In this document: positions 17,130 through 25,373 of the stretch, piece after piece | How positions within the stretch are numbered: position 1 is the first letter of the stretch | Layout: every line of letters begins with the position of its first letter | Source: Acidimicrobiales bacterium | Lineage (GTDB): Bacteria; Actinomycetota; Acidimicrobiia; Acidimicrobiales; SHLQ01 | Reading direction: 5' to 3' | NCBI GenBank assembly: GCA_020629375.1 | Contig: JAHDDK010000042.1 | Span: forward strand, 1-33,342 | DNA: 33,342 bases | Made by a program: the position numbers and the translations under genes | Notes under the pieces: model-generated | What the model saw: only the letters and a program-made list of their open reading frames with translations | Databases searched by the model: none | Told to the model about the DNA's origin: nothing

Positions 17130-18266
17130 ATGCTGACCACGAGCGGCAGGACATTCCTGCTCATCGGGGCTCTGGCGCTCTTTGTCGGAATCGCCCTCGG
17201 ATACCACACCCTGACCGCGCTCGGAATCGCATTCCTGATCGCCGTACTCATTGGTCGGCTGTGGATTGTCCGCCGTCCCCGCGTGTCCGCCTCGCGGGTA
17301 GTCGTCCCAGAGCGCGTCCGGTCCGGTCGGGTCGCCCGATCGAACCTCACGATCACGAACCAAGGCCGCCGTCGGACTTCCGGTGGAGTCGCCCTCGAGC
17401 GGTTCGGCGACACCCGCTTGCCGATCGACCTGCCGTCGCTCGAACCGGGGGAGTCCGTCGTGATCACGACCGAGCTCCCCACCGACCGGCGCGGCGTCTT
17501 TCGCGTGGGCCCTCTCGATGTGACCCGTGCGGACCCCTTTGGTTTGATGCGCTCGGGAGAGCCCGACGATGGTCTGGCAACGCTGTTCGTCCATCCAGTT
17601 GTCCATGAGATGGAACCGTTTCCGAGCGGAATCGCCCGAGACCTCGAAGGCCCCGACTCAGGTGAGGCACTCGAGGGCGGAGTGACCTTTCACAGCCTCC
17701 GCGAGTACGTGCGGGGCGATGATTTGCGGCTGATCCATTGGCGGTCGTCCGCCCGGTCGAACAAGCTGATGGTCCGTCACAACATCGACACGCACCAACC
17801 GCGCTCGCTCGTTGTGCTCGACACGCGTGCGACAGCACACACGGCCGATGGTTTCGAGGACGCCGTGCGGGCGTCGGCGTCACTGGCTGCGGCCTCGGTG
17901 AGTCGGGGCTTCGACTTTCGGTTGATCACGACCGATGGACTCGAGCTCAACAACATGATGCCCGCGGCCACCATCATGGATCGCCTCTCCGAAGTCGGGC
18001 TGAGCCTCGTCGGATCGATCGACTCCGTGTTCGACGAACTGATGGCCGATCTCGGCGGCGTTTCGTTGACCCTGCTCACCGGTGTGACCTCTGCCGAGGA
18101 GATGGCGTTTCTGAATCGGTTCCGCGGGCGATTCGACGTGATCACGGTCGGACAGTTCGTTGCAGGACGCAATGAGTGGGAACGAGGCATTGCGGACGGA
18201 ATCTTGTTGACCGCTTCGAGCAGCGAAGAGTTCGCTCGAGCCTGGAACCGGACATCGCAACGATGA
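17130..18266 (+). CDS. DUF58 membrane protein (vWA-like)
   Basis: Product of 378 residues with two N-terminal membrane helices (about 9-26 and 27-45) and a large domain carrying the DUF58 signature (RGDDLRLIHWRSSAR then KLMVR). The following VVLDTRA with a regular alpha/beta pattern resembles a vWA fold, but the canonical DxSxS metal site is not complete (DTRA). ATG 17130 is chosen because it follows the moxR stop by four bases and precedes the first membrane helix; the frame's earlier ATG at 17058 lies inside moxR. DUF58 proteins are usual MoxR partners, linked in some species to cell envelope or stress functions. The exact role is unknown. Confidence 0.9.
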   Translation: MLTTSGRTFLLIGALALFVGIALGYHTLTALGIAFLIAVLIGRLWIVRRPRVSASRVVVPERVRSGRVARSNLTITNQGRRRTSGGVALERFGDTRLPIDLPSLEPGESVVITTELPTDRRGVFRVGPLDVTRADPFGLMRSGEPDDGLATLFVHPVVHEMEPFPSGIARDLEGPDSGEALEGGVTFHSLREYVRGDDLRLIHWRSSARSNKLMVRHNIDTHQPRSLVVLDTRATAHTADGFEDAVRASASLAAASVSRGFDFRLITTDGLELNNMMPAATIMDRLSEVGLSLVGSIDSVFDELMADLGGVSLTLLTGVTSAEEMAFLNRFRGRFDVITVGQFVAGRNEWERGIADGILLTASSSEEFARAWNRTSQR

Positions 18267-18288
18267 GTCCGACGAGGGAGAGGACGCG

Positions 18289-20481
18289 ATGAGACAGCAA
18301 GTGGTTCTCGGTCAGATCTCGGCAGGTGGGCTGCTGCTCACCGTGTCGGCACTGTTCTACAGCCGAGTCTTTGCGGGACCGGGCTGGGTGGGTCCGGTCA
18401 TCGGCGCGGCGCTTCTCGGAGGTGTGCTCGGATGGGTGATCTCTCGGACCGGCTTGCACCTCGGCGTCCGTGCGGTCGTGCTCGGAGCGATTGGCTTCTT
18501 GTTCTTGTTGCTCACCGTGCTATTGCCGGCGACGAACTTCGGTGGCTTCGCCGATCTCGCCGGAGCACTTCGGGGAGCGACCTTGGACGGTTGGCGGAAC
18601 GCGCTCGCGTCGACGCTGCCGATTGACACCGGCCTCGCCGAGCCCCTCGGATTCGTGACCGTCGTCGCGTGGCTCACGGGAGCAGCGACTGGGGGCATGC
18701 TGCGCAACAGCGACTTCGCCGTCGGTCCGGTGATCCCGGCGATCGTCTTCGCTGCGCTTTCCCTGCCGCTCGCCGCGCCGAACGGGGTGGCTGCGTACAT
18801 TCTCATCGTTGCGCTCGTCGCCGCAGCCCTGCTGCTGGCGCTCGTCCGGGCCGTACCGCAACACACCACCGACGTGGACACCGAAGTCACGGAGTTCGTC
18901 GGAGAACGCATGCTCACCGAACGGCTCATCGCCGGAGCGCCGATCCTGGTCGGCCTCGGTCTGCTGGCTCCGCTCGCCGCCGCCGCATTACCCGGAGGCC
19001 CCGAGGAGCCATTCGACCCTCGTCAGCTTCGCGTCGAAGAAGTGCAATCGACTTCGGCGATCAACCCGCTCGCCGAACTCAAGGCGCAGCGTGAGGCCGC
19101 AGAGCGTGCCTTCCTGCTCGATCTGCCGGTCGAACCGCCCGCAGCGTTTTTCGATCGGGTCGGTCTCGTCGCACTCGAGACGTTCAACGGGTCGAACTGG
19201 ACCACCGATGCGACTTACCAGGCGACCTCTGCTGACCTTGCCGCGGAAGAAGCCCTTCAGGTCGAGTCGCTCGAGATTCGTCAGCAGATCGAGTTGTTGG
19301 ATCCGAGCTTCCCCTGGGTACCCGCCGGAAACCGACCGATACGGGTCAACGGCGACGACATCTGGTTCGACGACGTTTCGGGAACGCTCCTCAACCGAGA
19401 CGGCGGTGACATCACATACGAAGTGGTGAGCCAGGTGCCCGCACCGACGACCGAAGAGCTCCGTGCGGCGTCGCCCGACCTCTTCGATGCTCGCTACCGC
19501 GAGCTGCCGCCAATCCCCGACAATTCGCCGCTCGTTCAGCTCGCTGACGTCATGGGCGCCGGCGAGACCGACTTCGATCAGCTTCTTCTTCTCGAAGAGA
19601 CGCTTCGAGATGGCTTCACGCTCGTGCTCGACTCGTCCTCAGGCACGTCGATCGGACGCCTCGAACAGTTCTTGGTCGAGGGCGAAGGATATCGAGACCA
19701 GTTCGTGAGTGCCTTTGCGGTGGCCGCCCGCCAGCAGGGCTTCCCGACGCGGGTCATGGTCGGATATCGCGTCGCCGAGCAGACCGATGACGGGACGACG
19801 ATCTTCCTCGACACCGTTGGCTCGGAGCAGTACGACGCCTGGCCAGAGGTTCGGTTCGAGGGGATCGGATGGGTTCCGTTCGACCCGGTGCCGCCGACCT
19901 CGGGCGAGGGCGGCGGGAGCGGGGACGATGACGCGACCCAGATCCCTGAGGGACAGGCGGTTTCTGAGGGTCCGACGCCGAGCGAGTCGGACCCGACCGA
20001 GGACGACGAAGTCGAACCCGAAGACGAAGCCGTCGGTGCGACGGTTCGTGTGCTCGTCGTCTCCGGTCTTTTCCTCGTGCTCTTCCCGGTCATGCTCCTG
20101 TTCATGGTGCTCCTCATCAAGCTGCTGCGTCGCCGCTACCGGGAGAACATCGAAGATCCGACGGCTCGTGTGCTCGCCGGCTGGCAGGAGAGCAAGGATC
20201 GTCTCGTCGAGGCTGGCGTCGACATCCGCCCGGACATGACCGTCAAGGAGATCGTGGCGGCCTCTCGTCGCGATCTTGGTGTCCACGCTGCGTCGTCGTT
20301 GTCGGCGCTCGCACCGCACGTGACGTCGACCATCTACGCGTCGCGTCCGCCGACGACCGAAACCGCCGACATCGTCTGGGATGAAGTCGACGTCTTCGAT
20401 CGGCAGCTCAACGAGAGCCGCGGCCGGTTGCAGACAGCGAAGGCACGCGTCGATCCTCGTCCGTTGATCGAATCTGTCTGA
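18289..20481 (+). CDS. TgpA-type membrane protein with catalytically degenerate transglutaminase-like domain
   Basis: The 730 residues begin with about seven membrane helices (to about 235), followed by an extracytoplasmic region with a transglutaminase-like core (about 455-540), an acidic linker (EDDEVEPEDEAVG), one more helix (about 585-610) and a cytoplasmic DUF4129-like tail (DPTARVLAGWQESKDRL). The core aligns with the family, but the position of the catalytic Cys in GYCEQF is R469 (GYRDQF), and that of the His in HAWPEV is D516 (DAWPEV); only D532 (PFDPVP) remains. There is no cysteine anywhere in the protein. It cannot therefore use Cys-His-Asp chemistry, and a binding or scaffold role is inferred. 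GGAGAGGA precedes the ATG. Last gene of the moxR operon. Confidence 0.9.
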   Translation: MRQQVVLGQISAGGLLLTVSALFYSRVFAGPGWVGPVIGAALLGGVLGWVISRTGLHLGVRAVVLGAIGFLFLLLTVLLPATNFGGFADLAGALRGATLDGWRNALASTLPIDTGLAEPLGFVTVVAWLTGAATGGMLRNSDFAVGPVIPAIVFAALSLPLAAPNGVAAYILIVALVAAALLLALVRAVPQHTTDVDTEVTEFVGERMLTERLIAGAPILVGLGLLAPLAAAALPGGPEEPFDPRQLRVEEVQSTSAINPLAELKAQREAAERAFLLDLPVEPPAAFFDRVGLVALETFNGSNWTTDATYQATSADLAAEEALQVESLEIRQQIELLDPSFPWVPAGNRPIRVNGDDIWFDDVSGTLLNRDGGDITYEVVSQVPAPTTEELRAASPDLFDARYRELPPIPDNSPLVQLADVMGAGETDFDQLLLLEETLRDGFTLVLDSSSGTSIGRLEQFLVEGEGYRDQFVSAFAVAARQQGFPTRVMVGYRVAEQTDDGTTIFLDTVGSEQYDAWPEVRFEGIGWVPFDPVPPTSGEGGGSGDDDATQIPEGQAVSEGPTPSESDPTEDDEVEPEDEAVGATVRVLVVSGLFLVLFPVMLLFMVLLIKLLRRRYRENIEDPTARVLAGWQESKDRLVEAGVDIRPDMTVKEIVAASRRDLGVHAASSLSALAPHVTSTIYASRPPTTETADIVWDEVDVFDRQLNESRGRLQTAKARVDPRPLIESV

Positions 20482-20489
20482 CCGGGTTT

Positions 20490-20511
20490 CCGCCTCTCGT
20501 TGTCGAGGCGG
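20490..20511. terminator. Hairpin between convergent tgpA and photolyase genes
   Basis: CCGCCTC and GAGGCGG form a 7-bp stem around an 8-nt loop, filling the 30-bp gap between two converging genes. There is no T-run on either side, so it is at best a hairpin-only bidirectional terminator. Confidence 0.4.
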
Positions 20512-21846
20512 TCACTGCGGTTTGACGGCTGCTTTATACGCCGCAAGCGTCCGCTCCCGGGCCATTGCGTGATCGACGATTGGTTCGGGATACGTGTCGC
20601 CGAGGATCACGCCAGCCGATGCGAGGTCGAGGGGTCCCGCTTCCCACGGGGCATGGATCGTCGGCGCCGGCACCGTCGCCAGCTCGGGAACCCAGCGGCG
20701 GATGTAGTCGCCGGCCGGGTCGAACTTTCGGCTCTGCGATACCGGATTGAAAATTCGGAAATACGGGGCGGCGTCGGTACCGGTTCCCGCGACCCACTGC
20801 CAGTTACCTGCGTTCTGGCTTGGTTCGGCATCGATGAGAATCTGGCGAAACCATCGTTCGCCGAGCCGCCAGTCGATCAACAAATCCTTGACGAGAAACG
20901 ATGCGGTGATCATGCGGACCCGATTGTGCATCCAGCCCGTGGAGGCGAGCTGGCGCATGCCGGCGTCGACGATGGGGTAGCCGGTCCGTCCCGCCTTCCA
21001 CGCCTCGAAGCCCTCGTCGTCGTCGAGCCACTCGATGGCGTCGTATTCGGGCCGAATCGCACGGTTTGCCATGTGGGGCATTTCGACGAGAAGGTGCGCG
21101 TACCAGTCGCGCCACGCGAGTTGCCGGGCGAATGCCTCGCGGCCCTCGCTCGAGGTCCCGACGTGGTCGAGTACTCGGCGGGGCGACAGCGTGCCGAGCC
21201 GTAGCGACGCGGACAGCTGCGACGTGCCGTCTACGGCAGGGAGGTCTCGGGTGCTGGCGTAGTCGTCGACGTTGTCGAGCCACTCGATCAACCGGTGGGT
21301 CGGATCGGGCGAGGGTTCGACGTCGTCGACGAGCGACGTGGAGGCCCGGGCGACGATCGTCGTCTCCTGTGCCTCAGGCCACGGCGTCAACGGTGTCTTC
21401 TCCCAGACCTTTCGGAATGCCGTGTAGACACGGGACAACGTGCCCTTGCCGGTTAAGACCGAGCCGGGTTCGGTGACGAGCGTCCCCCATTCGGCGATCA
21501 CGGGCACGCCGTGTTGAGCGACCTGCTCGTCGCGCCGTCGGCCCCATGCGCTCGTCGCGGCGTTGACGTGCAGCGACGAGGCACCCTCGAGGACGGTTGG
21601 AAGCGCAGAGGTCGCCGGGCCAACGAGAATGGTGAGGTCGGCGCCGAGCGCTCGGAGTTGGCGCCGGAGTGCGGCGACGGCGCCAAGATACCGGTCCCGG
21701 CGGAAGGGGGCGGAGGCGTCGAGAAGGGACGATTCGAGGACGACGACAGGCTCCACAGACGAGGCCTGAAGGGTCGCTCGAGCCCACGCAGGGTTGTCGT
21801 CGAGCCGAAGATCGTTGCGAAACCACATGATGGCGCGATCGGTCAC
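20512..21846 (-). CDS. phrB: Deoxyribodipyrimidine photolyase (class I CPD type)
   Basis: Light-driven FAD enzyme that splits UV-induced pyrimidine dimers. The 444 residues contain the N-terminal antenna domain ([15 protein letters not shown]) and the FAD domain ([58 protein letters not shown]), very close to E. coli PhrB. The Asn opposite the flavin N5 in CPD photolyases is kept (QNAGNWQW, four residues before the first Trp), favouring repair over a cryptochrome role. The GTG at 21846 is chosen because a TANNNT box lies six bases upstream; the frame's earlier ATG at 21918 would run into scpA. ATG 21828 (MWFRN) is an alternative. The antenna cofactor cannot be read from the sequence. Confidence 0.93.
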   Translation of the reverse strand: MTDRAIMWFRNDLRLDDNPAWARATLQASSVEPVVVLESSLLDASAPFRRDRYLGAVAALRRQLRALGADLTILVGPATSALPTVLEGASSLHVNAATSAWGRRRDEQVAQHGVPVIAEWGTLVTEPGSVLTGKGTLSRVYTAFRKVWEKTPLTPWPEAQETTIVARASTSLVDDVEPSPDPTHRLIEWLDNVDDYASTRDLPAVDGTSQLSASLRLGTLSPRRVLDHVGTSSEGREAFARQLAWRDWYAHLLVEMPHMANRAIRPEYDAIEWLDDDEGFEAWKAGRTGYPIVDAGMRQLASTGWMHNRVRMITASFLVKDLLIDWRLGERWFRQILIDAEPSQNAGNWQWVAGTGTDAAPYFRIFNPVSQSRKFDPAGDYIRRWVPELATVPAPTIHAPWEAGPLDLASAGVILGDTYPEPIVDHAMARERTLAAYKAAVKPQ

Positions 21847-21852
21847 GGGCGG

Positions 21853-21858
21853 AACGTA
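21853..21858 (-). promoter_or_regulatory. -10 element (TACGTT) of a leaderless photolyase promoter
   Basis: On the minus strand TACGTT, six bases, then GTG at 21846. It lies in a 61-bp gap shared with the divergent scpA promoter. Confidence 0.5.
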
Positions 21859-21894
21859 GATGGTCCCGCCGTGGAGTGTCGGCCCGAGCAGCGG

Positions 21895-21900
21895 TACAGT
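21895..21900 (+). promoter_or_regulatory. -10 element (TACAGT) of a leaderless scpA promoter
   Basis: TACAGT, seven bases, then ATG at 21908 with no Shine-Dalgarno. The same hexamer forms the -10 of the tRNA-Pro promoter at 33273. Confidence 0.55.
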
Positions 21901-21907
21901 CGCCTCG

Positions 21908-22711
21908 ATGGCCGACACCGCGTCGAACGCGTCTTCCTATGAGGTCACGACCGAGGTCTTCAACGGCCCGTTCGATTTGCTCTTGCACCTCATCCTGGCC
22001 GAAGAGGTCGATCTCTACGACATATCGCTGACGAGCATCGTCGACGCCTATTTGGCCGAGATCGAACGCATGGAGCGCTGCAACCTCGATGTGGCAACGG
22101 AGTTTTTGCTCATCGCTGCGACGCTCGTCGAGCTGAAGGCTCGACGGTTGTTGCCCGACGACGACGCCTTCGACCTCGATGACGAGCTCGCGCTGTTCGA
22201 GGAACGCGATCTACTGCTCGCTCGCCTTCTGGAGTGCAAGACGTTCAAAGACGCGGCATCGGTCCTGCGGTCGCTCCACGAGGCCGCCGCACAGAGCTAT
22301 CCGCGGGTCGCTGGTGTCGAGGATGCCTTCGTCAACCTTGCGCCGGATCTGCTCGAGGGAATCGACGTGGACGACCTTCGGGCGGCGTGCATCCGGGCTC
22401 TTACCCCGAAGCCCAAGCCGGCGCTCGACCTCTATCACGTGAGTCCGATCACGGCCTCGGTCGACGACGCCATCCGAGAGATGGCCGACGAGCTTCCGGG
22501 TGCCGGACGAGTCAACTTCCGTCGACTGACGGCGGGTCTCGTTGACCGCATCGACGTCGTGGTGCGGTTCCTCGCCGTCCTCGAATTGTTCAAGCAGGGA
22601 ATCGTCGAGGTCCACCAGGTGCGGGCGTTCGGGGACATCGAACTCGAGTGGATCGGCGGCGAACCCCAACAGGCGTTGGCCTCGATCGCAATCGATGCAT
22701 ACGAAGGATGA
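21908..22711 (+). CDS. scpA: Segregation and condensation protein A
   Basis: Kleisin subunit of the bacterial SMC condensin, bridging SMC heads and binding ScpB; acts in chromosome compaction and segregation. The 267 residues start with the family's N-terminal motif ([24 protein letters not shown]), followed by [18 protein letters not shown], and end with the winged-helix segment [17 protein letters not shown] and FGDIELEW. The ATG at 21908 is fixed by the upstream TACAGT box; the longer open frame from 21860 lies across the promoter. It opens the plus-strand run scpA-scpB-rluB-tyrA-aroA/cmk-plsC. Confidence 0.95.
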   Translation: MADTASNASSYEVTTEVFNGPFDLLLHLILAEEVDLYDISLTSIVDAYLAEIERMERCNLDVATEFLLIAATLVELKARRLLPDDDAFDLDDELALFEERDLLLARLLECKTFKDAASVLRSLHEAAAQSYPRVAGVEDAFVNLAPDLLEGIDVDDLRAACIRALTPKPKPALDLYHVSPITASVDDAIREMADELPGAGRVNFRRLTAGLVDRIDVVVRFLAVLELFKQGIVEVHQVRAFGDIELEWIGGEPQQALASIAIDAYEG

Positions 22712-22745
22712 CGGGCCAGTGCCCATCGAAACAGAGGATGGTGTC

Positions 22746-23567
22746 ATGAGCGACACGGTGGACACGACCGAGAACCGCGCCGTTGAGCCGAGCGAGACGA
22801 CTTCTGATGATCTGGCCGTGCTCGGGGACCGGCGCGAGCTCTCGGCGGCGATCGAGGCCGTACTTATGGTCACTGAGGCGCCGATCGAGCCACGGTTGTT
22901 GGCCCAGCTGGTCGATTCGACCGTCGACGTCGTCGAAGAGGTCTGCGCCGAACTCGACGCGGGGTATCGGGCCGATGGCCGCGGATTCGTGCTGACCCGC
23001 GTGGCTGGGGGCTACCGCTTCCAGAGCCATCCCGACCAGGCGGCCTATGTTGAGCGCTTCGTGCTCGAGGGCCAGTCTGCGCGGCTCTCGGCTGCGGCAC
23101 TCGAAACGCTCGCGATCGTGGCGTATAAGCAGCCGATCTCGCGCGCCCAGATCGCATCGATTCGTGGCGTTTCGGTGGATGCGGTGGTCCGAACGCTCAC
23201 CCAGCGCGGGTACATCGCCGAGATCTCTCGAGACTCCGGCCCGGGTCAGGCCGTGCTGTATGGCACCACGCCGTCGTTCCTCGAGCGGATGGGTCTCGAC
23301 TCGATCGCCGACCTCCCCGACCTTGGCGCGTTCGTGCCCGACGCAGAGGTGGTCGAGGCGCTCGAGCATGGCTTGCGGTTCGACCCGGATGAGGCAATCG
23401 AGACCGCCGACGTCAACGACGCCGATGAGGCAATCGAGACCGCCGACGTCAACGACCCGGATGAGGCAATCAAGACCGCCGAAGTCGACGACGCCGATGA
23501 GGTCGACACCGAGGACTCTACGGATGTTGCGAGCGATGACGTGATCATCGATCTGCGTGAGCTCTGA
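22746..23567 (+). CDS. scpB: Segregation and condensation protein B
   Basis: Winged-helix partner of ScpA in the SMC complex. The 273 residues match the family from about residue 30 (LSAAIEAVLMVTEAPIEPRL, LSAAALETLAIVAYKQPISR, IRGVSVDAVVRTL) to about 190. The C-terminal 60 residues are an acidic extension with a threefold 12-residue repeat (DEAIETADVNDA type). ATG 22746 has GAGGA seven bases upstream; an in-frame GTG at 22719 without a Shine-Dalgarno is possible. The gene follows scpA by 34 bp and overlaps rluB by 11 bp, so it is cotranscribed. Confidence 0.93.
   Translation: MSDTVDTTENRAVEPSETTSDDLAVLGDRRELSAAIEAVLMVTEAPIEPRLLAQLVDSTVDVVEEVCAELDAGYRADGRGFVLTRVAGGYRFQSHPDQAAYVERFVLEGQSARLSAAALETLAIVAYKQPISRAQIASIRGVSVDAVVRTLTQRGYIAEISRDSGPGQAVLYGTTPSFLERMGLDSIADLPDLGAFVPDAEVVEALEHGLRFDPDEAIETADVNDADEAIETADVNDPDEAIKTAEVDDADEVDTEDSTDVASDDVIIDLREL
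23388..23495 (+). repeat. In-frame tandem repeat, 36 bp x 3, in the scpB 3' end
   Basis: Units start at 23388, 23424 and 23460. The first two are nearly identical; the third has diverged. Each encodes an acidic 12-residue unit starting DEAI, extending the ScpB tail. Confidence 0.9.
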
Positions 23568-24282
23568 GCACGCGGGCGAGCGGCTCCAGAAAGTGCTCGC
23601 CCACGCCGGGATCGCCTCACGTCGTGTCTGCGAGGACCTGATCGCCGAGGGCCGCGTGACCGTGAACGGCGACGTGGCCCAACTCGGCCGACGGGTCGAG
23701 TCGGACCGCGACGAGATCCGGGTCGACGGGGTCGTCGCGCACGTCGATCCAACCCGCCGAACCGTCTTGCTCAACAAACCGACCGGTGTCATCACAACGG
23801 CCAAAGACACACACGGGCGCCCGACGGTGGTTGAGCTGGTGGACGCCCCCGAACGGCTCTTCCCGGTGGGGCGCCTCGACGGTGACACCGAAGGACTGTT
23901 GCTCCTGACCAATGACGGGGGTCTGACGCAGCGACTCACGCACCCGAGTTTTGGCGTCGAGAAGGAGTATCTGGCGACCGTGGAGGGCTCGCCATCCCGT
24001 GGAGCGCTACGACGCTTGCGAGAGGGCATCGAACTCGAAGACGGGATGACCGCGCCGGCGCACGCCTCACAGCCGACGCCGGGCGTTATCCGGTTGACGA
24101 TCCACGAAGGACGTAACCGTCAGGTGCGACGTATGTGCGAGGCGATCGGCCATCCCGTGACCAGACTTGTGCGGGTACGGATCGGCAACCTCGCCGACCG
24201 GTCACTCGCTCCCGGTGCCTGGCGTGACCTGACGCCGGGCGAACTCGCCGACCTCGAACGCGCCATCGACGGCGCTCGGTAG
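23557..24282 (+). CDS. rluB: 23S rRNA pseudouridine synthase, RluB/RsuA family
   Basis: Isomerises uridine to pseudouridine in large-subunit rRNA (position 2605 in E. coli RluB). The 241 residues show an N-terminal S4 domain (GERLQKVLAHAGIASRRVCEDLI) and the RsuA-type catalytic motif GRLDGDTEGLLLLTNDG with the catalytic Asp, followed by EKEYLATVEG and HEGRNRQVRRMCEAIGHPV. The GTG start overlaps the scpB stop by 11 bp. Its TAG stop forms the first half of a TAGGCT box before tyrA. The scpA-scpB-rluB order is common in Gram-positives; the exact target nucleotide is inferred. Confidence 0.92.
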   Translation: MSSEHAGERLQKVLAHAGIASRRVCEDLIAEGRVTVNGDVAQLGRRVESDRDEIRVDGVVAHVDPTRRTVLLNKPTGVITTAKDTHGRPTVVELVDAPERLFPVGRLDGDTEGLLLLTNDGGLTQRLTHPSFGVEKEYLATVEGSPSRGALRRLREGIELEDGMTAPAHASQPTPGVIRLTIHEGRNRQVRRMCEAIGHPVTRLVRVRIGNLADRSLAPGAWRDLTPGELADLERAIDGAR

Positions 24283-24285
24283 GCT
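24280..24285 (+). promoter_or_regulatory. Candidate -10 (TAGGCT) of a leaderless tyrA promoter
   Basis: TAGGCT starts on the rluB stop codon and ends eight bases before the tyrA ATG. No Shine-Dalgarno lies between, so an internal promoter giving a near-leaderless mRNA is plausible. Confidence 0.35.
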
Positions 24286-24293
24286 CGACGGCC

Positions 24294-25373
24294 ATGTCGA
24301 ATGGCGAACCCGTAGTCCCGATGACGGCGGGCGTGATTGGGCTCGGACTCATCGGGGGCTCGGTGGCGTTGGCGCTCCGTGAGCTCGGCTACGACGTCTG
24401 GGGAACCGACGTCGACCCCGATGTCGAACGTCACGCGCTGGAGCGACAGATCGTCTCTCGAATCGGAGTCGTCGAAAGCAGCCGGATCACGGTGGTCGCC
24501 ACCCCGGCTGATCACATCGCCGACGGTGTCCGGAGCGCCCTCGATGCCACTTCGGGCGTCGTCATCGACGTTGGCTCTGTCAAGGCACAGATCGCCGAAC
24601 GCTGCGCCGACCCGCGTTTCGTGCCGTCTCACCCGATGGCCGGGTCCGAGCAGTCGGGGCTCGCCGGTGCACGCCCCGATCTCTTCCGGGGGGCCTCATG
24701 GGTGATCTCGCCGACCACGTCGACCAGTGACGACGCGTTCGCGACTGTCCACGAGCTCGTCGCGGCGCTTGGTTCGGACCCCGTCACGTTGTCGCCCGAG
24801 GCGCATGATCGGATGGTTGCGATGGTGTCGCACGTTCCGCACCTGGTGGCGGCGACGCTGATGAACATCGCCGGACGTCGTTCGGACGAACACCTCGCGA
24901 TGCTCCGGCTCGCGGCGGGTGGGTTCCGAGACATGACTCGCATCGCGTCGGGTTCCCCGACGATCTGGCCGTCGATTTGCTTCCAGAACGACTCCGCGAT
25001 TCTCGAAGTGCTCGATCAGGTCATCAACGAGCTGGGCGACATGCGAAACCTCGTCGCCGGCCACAAGGCGCCGGAGATCCTCGAACGGCTTGAGCGGGCA
25101 CGTGATGCGCGGGCCAATCTTCCGACGACCTATGCGCTGCCGCCGAACCTCTCCGAGGTGCGAGTGCGCGTGAAGGATCAGCAGGGCGAACTTGCGGCCG
25201 TCACGGGCCTCGCTGCCGAGCTCGACGTGAACATCTACGACCTCGAGATCGCGCACTCGGCTGAAGGGCCGACCGGTGTTCTCGTGCTCCTCGTCGGCTC
25301 GAGTAGCGCCGACGTCCTCAAGGGAGGACTTCTCGCACGTGGCTACCGTCCGTCACTGAGGCCACTGACATGA
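24294..25373 (+). CDS. tyrA: Prephenate dehydrogenase with C-terminal ACT domain
   Basis: Converts prephenate to 4-hydroxyphenylpyruvate on the way to tyrosine. The 359 residues open with a Rossmann NAD(P) motif (GVIGLGLIGGSVALAL), continue with VVIDVGSVKAQI, SHPMAGSEQSGL and the HDRMVAMVSHVPHL catalytic-region segment, and end in an ACT domain (VRVRVKDQQGELAAVTGLA, residues about 285-355) that usually gives feedback control by tyrosine or another aromatic amino acid. Arogenate dehydrogenase cannot be excluded from sequence alone. It overlaps the next gene as ATGA. Confidence 0.92.
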   Translation: MSNGEPVVPMTAGVIGLGLIGGSVALALRELGYDVWGTDVDPDVERHALERQIVSRIGVVESSRITVVATPADHIADGVRSALDATSGVVIDVGSVKAQIAERCADPRFVPSHPMAGSEQSGLAGARPDLFRGASWVISPTTSTSDDAFATVHELVAALGSDPVTLSPEAHDRMVAMVSHVPHLVAATLMNIAGRRSDEHLAMLRLAAGGFRDMTRIASGSPTIWPSICFQNDSAILEVLDQVINELGDMRNLVAGHKAPEILERLERARDARANLPTTYALPPNLSEVRVRVKDQQGELAAVTGLAAELDVNIYDLEIAHSAEGPTGVLVLLVGSSSADVLKGGLLARGYRPSLRPLT

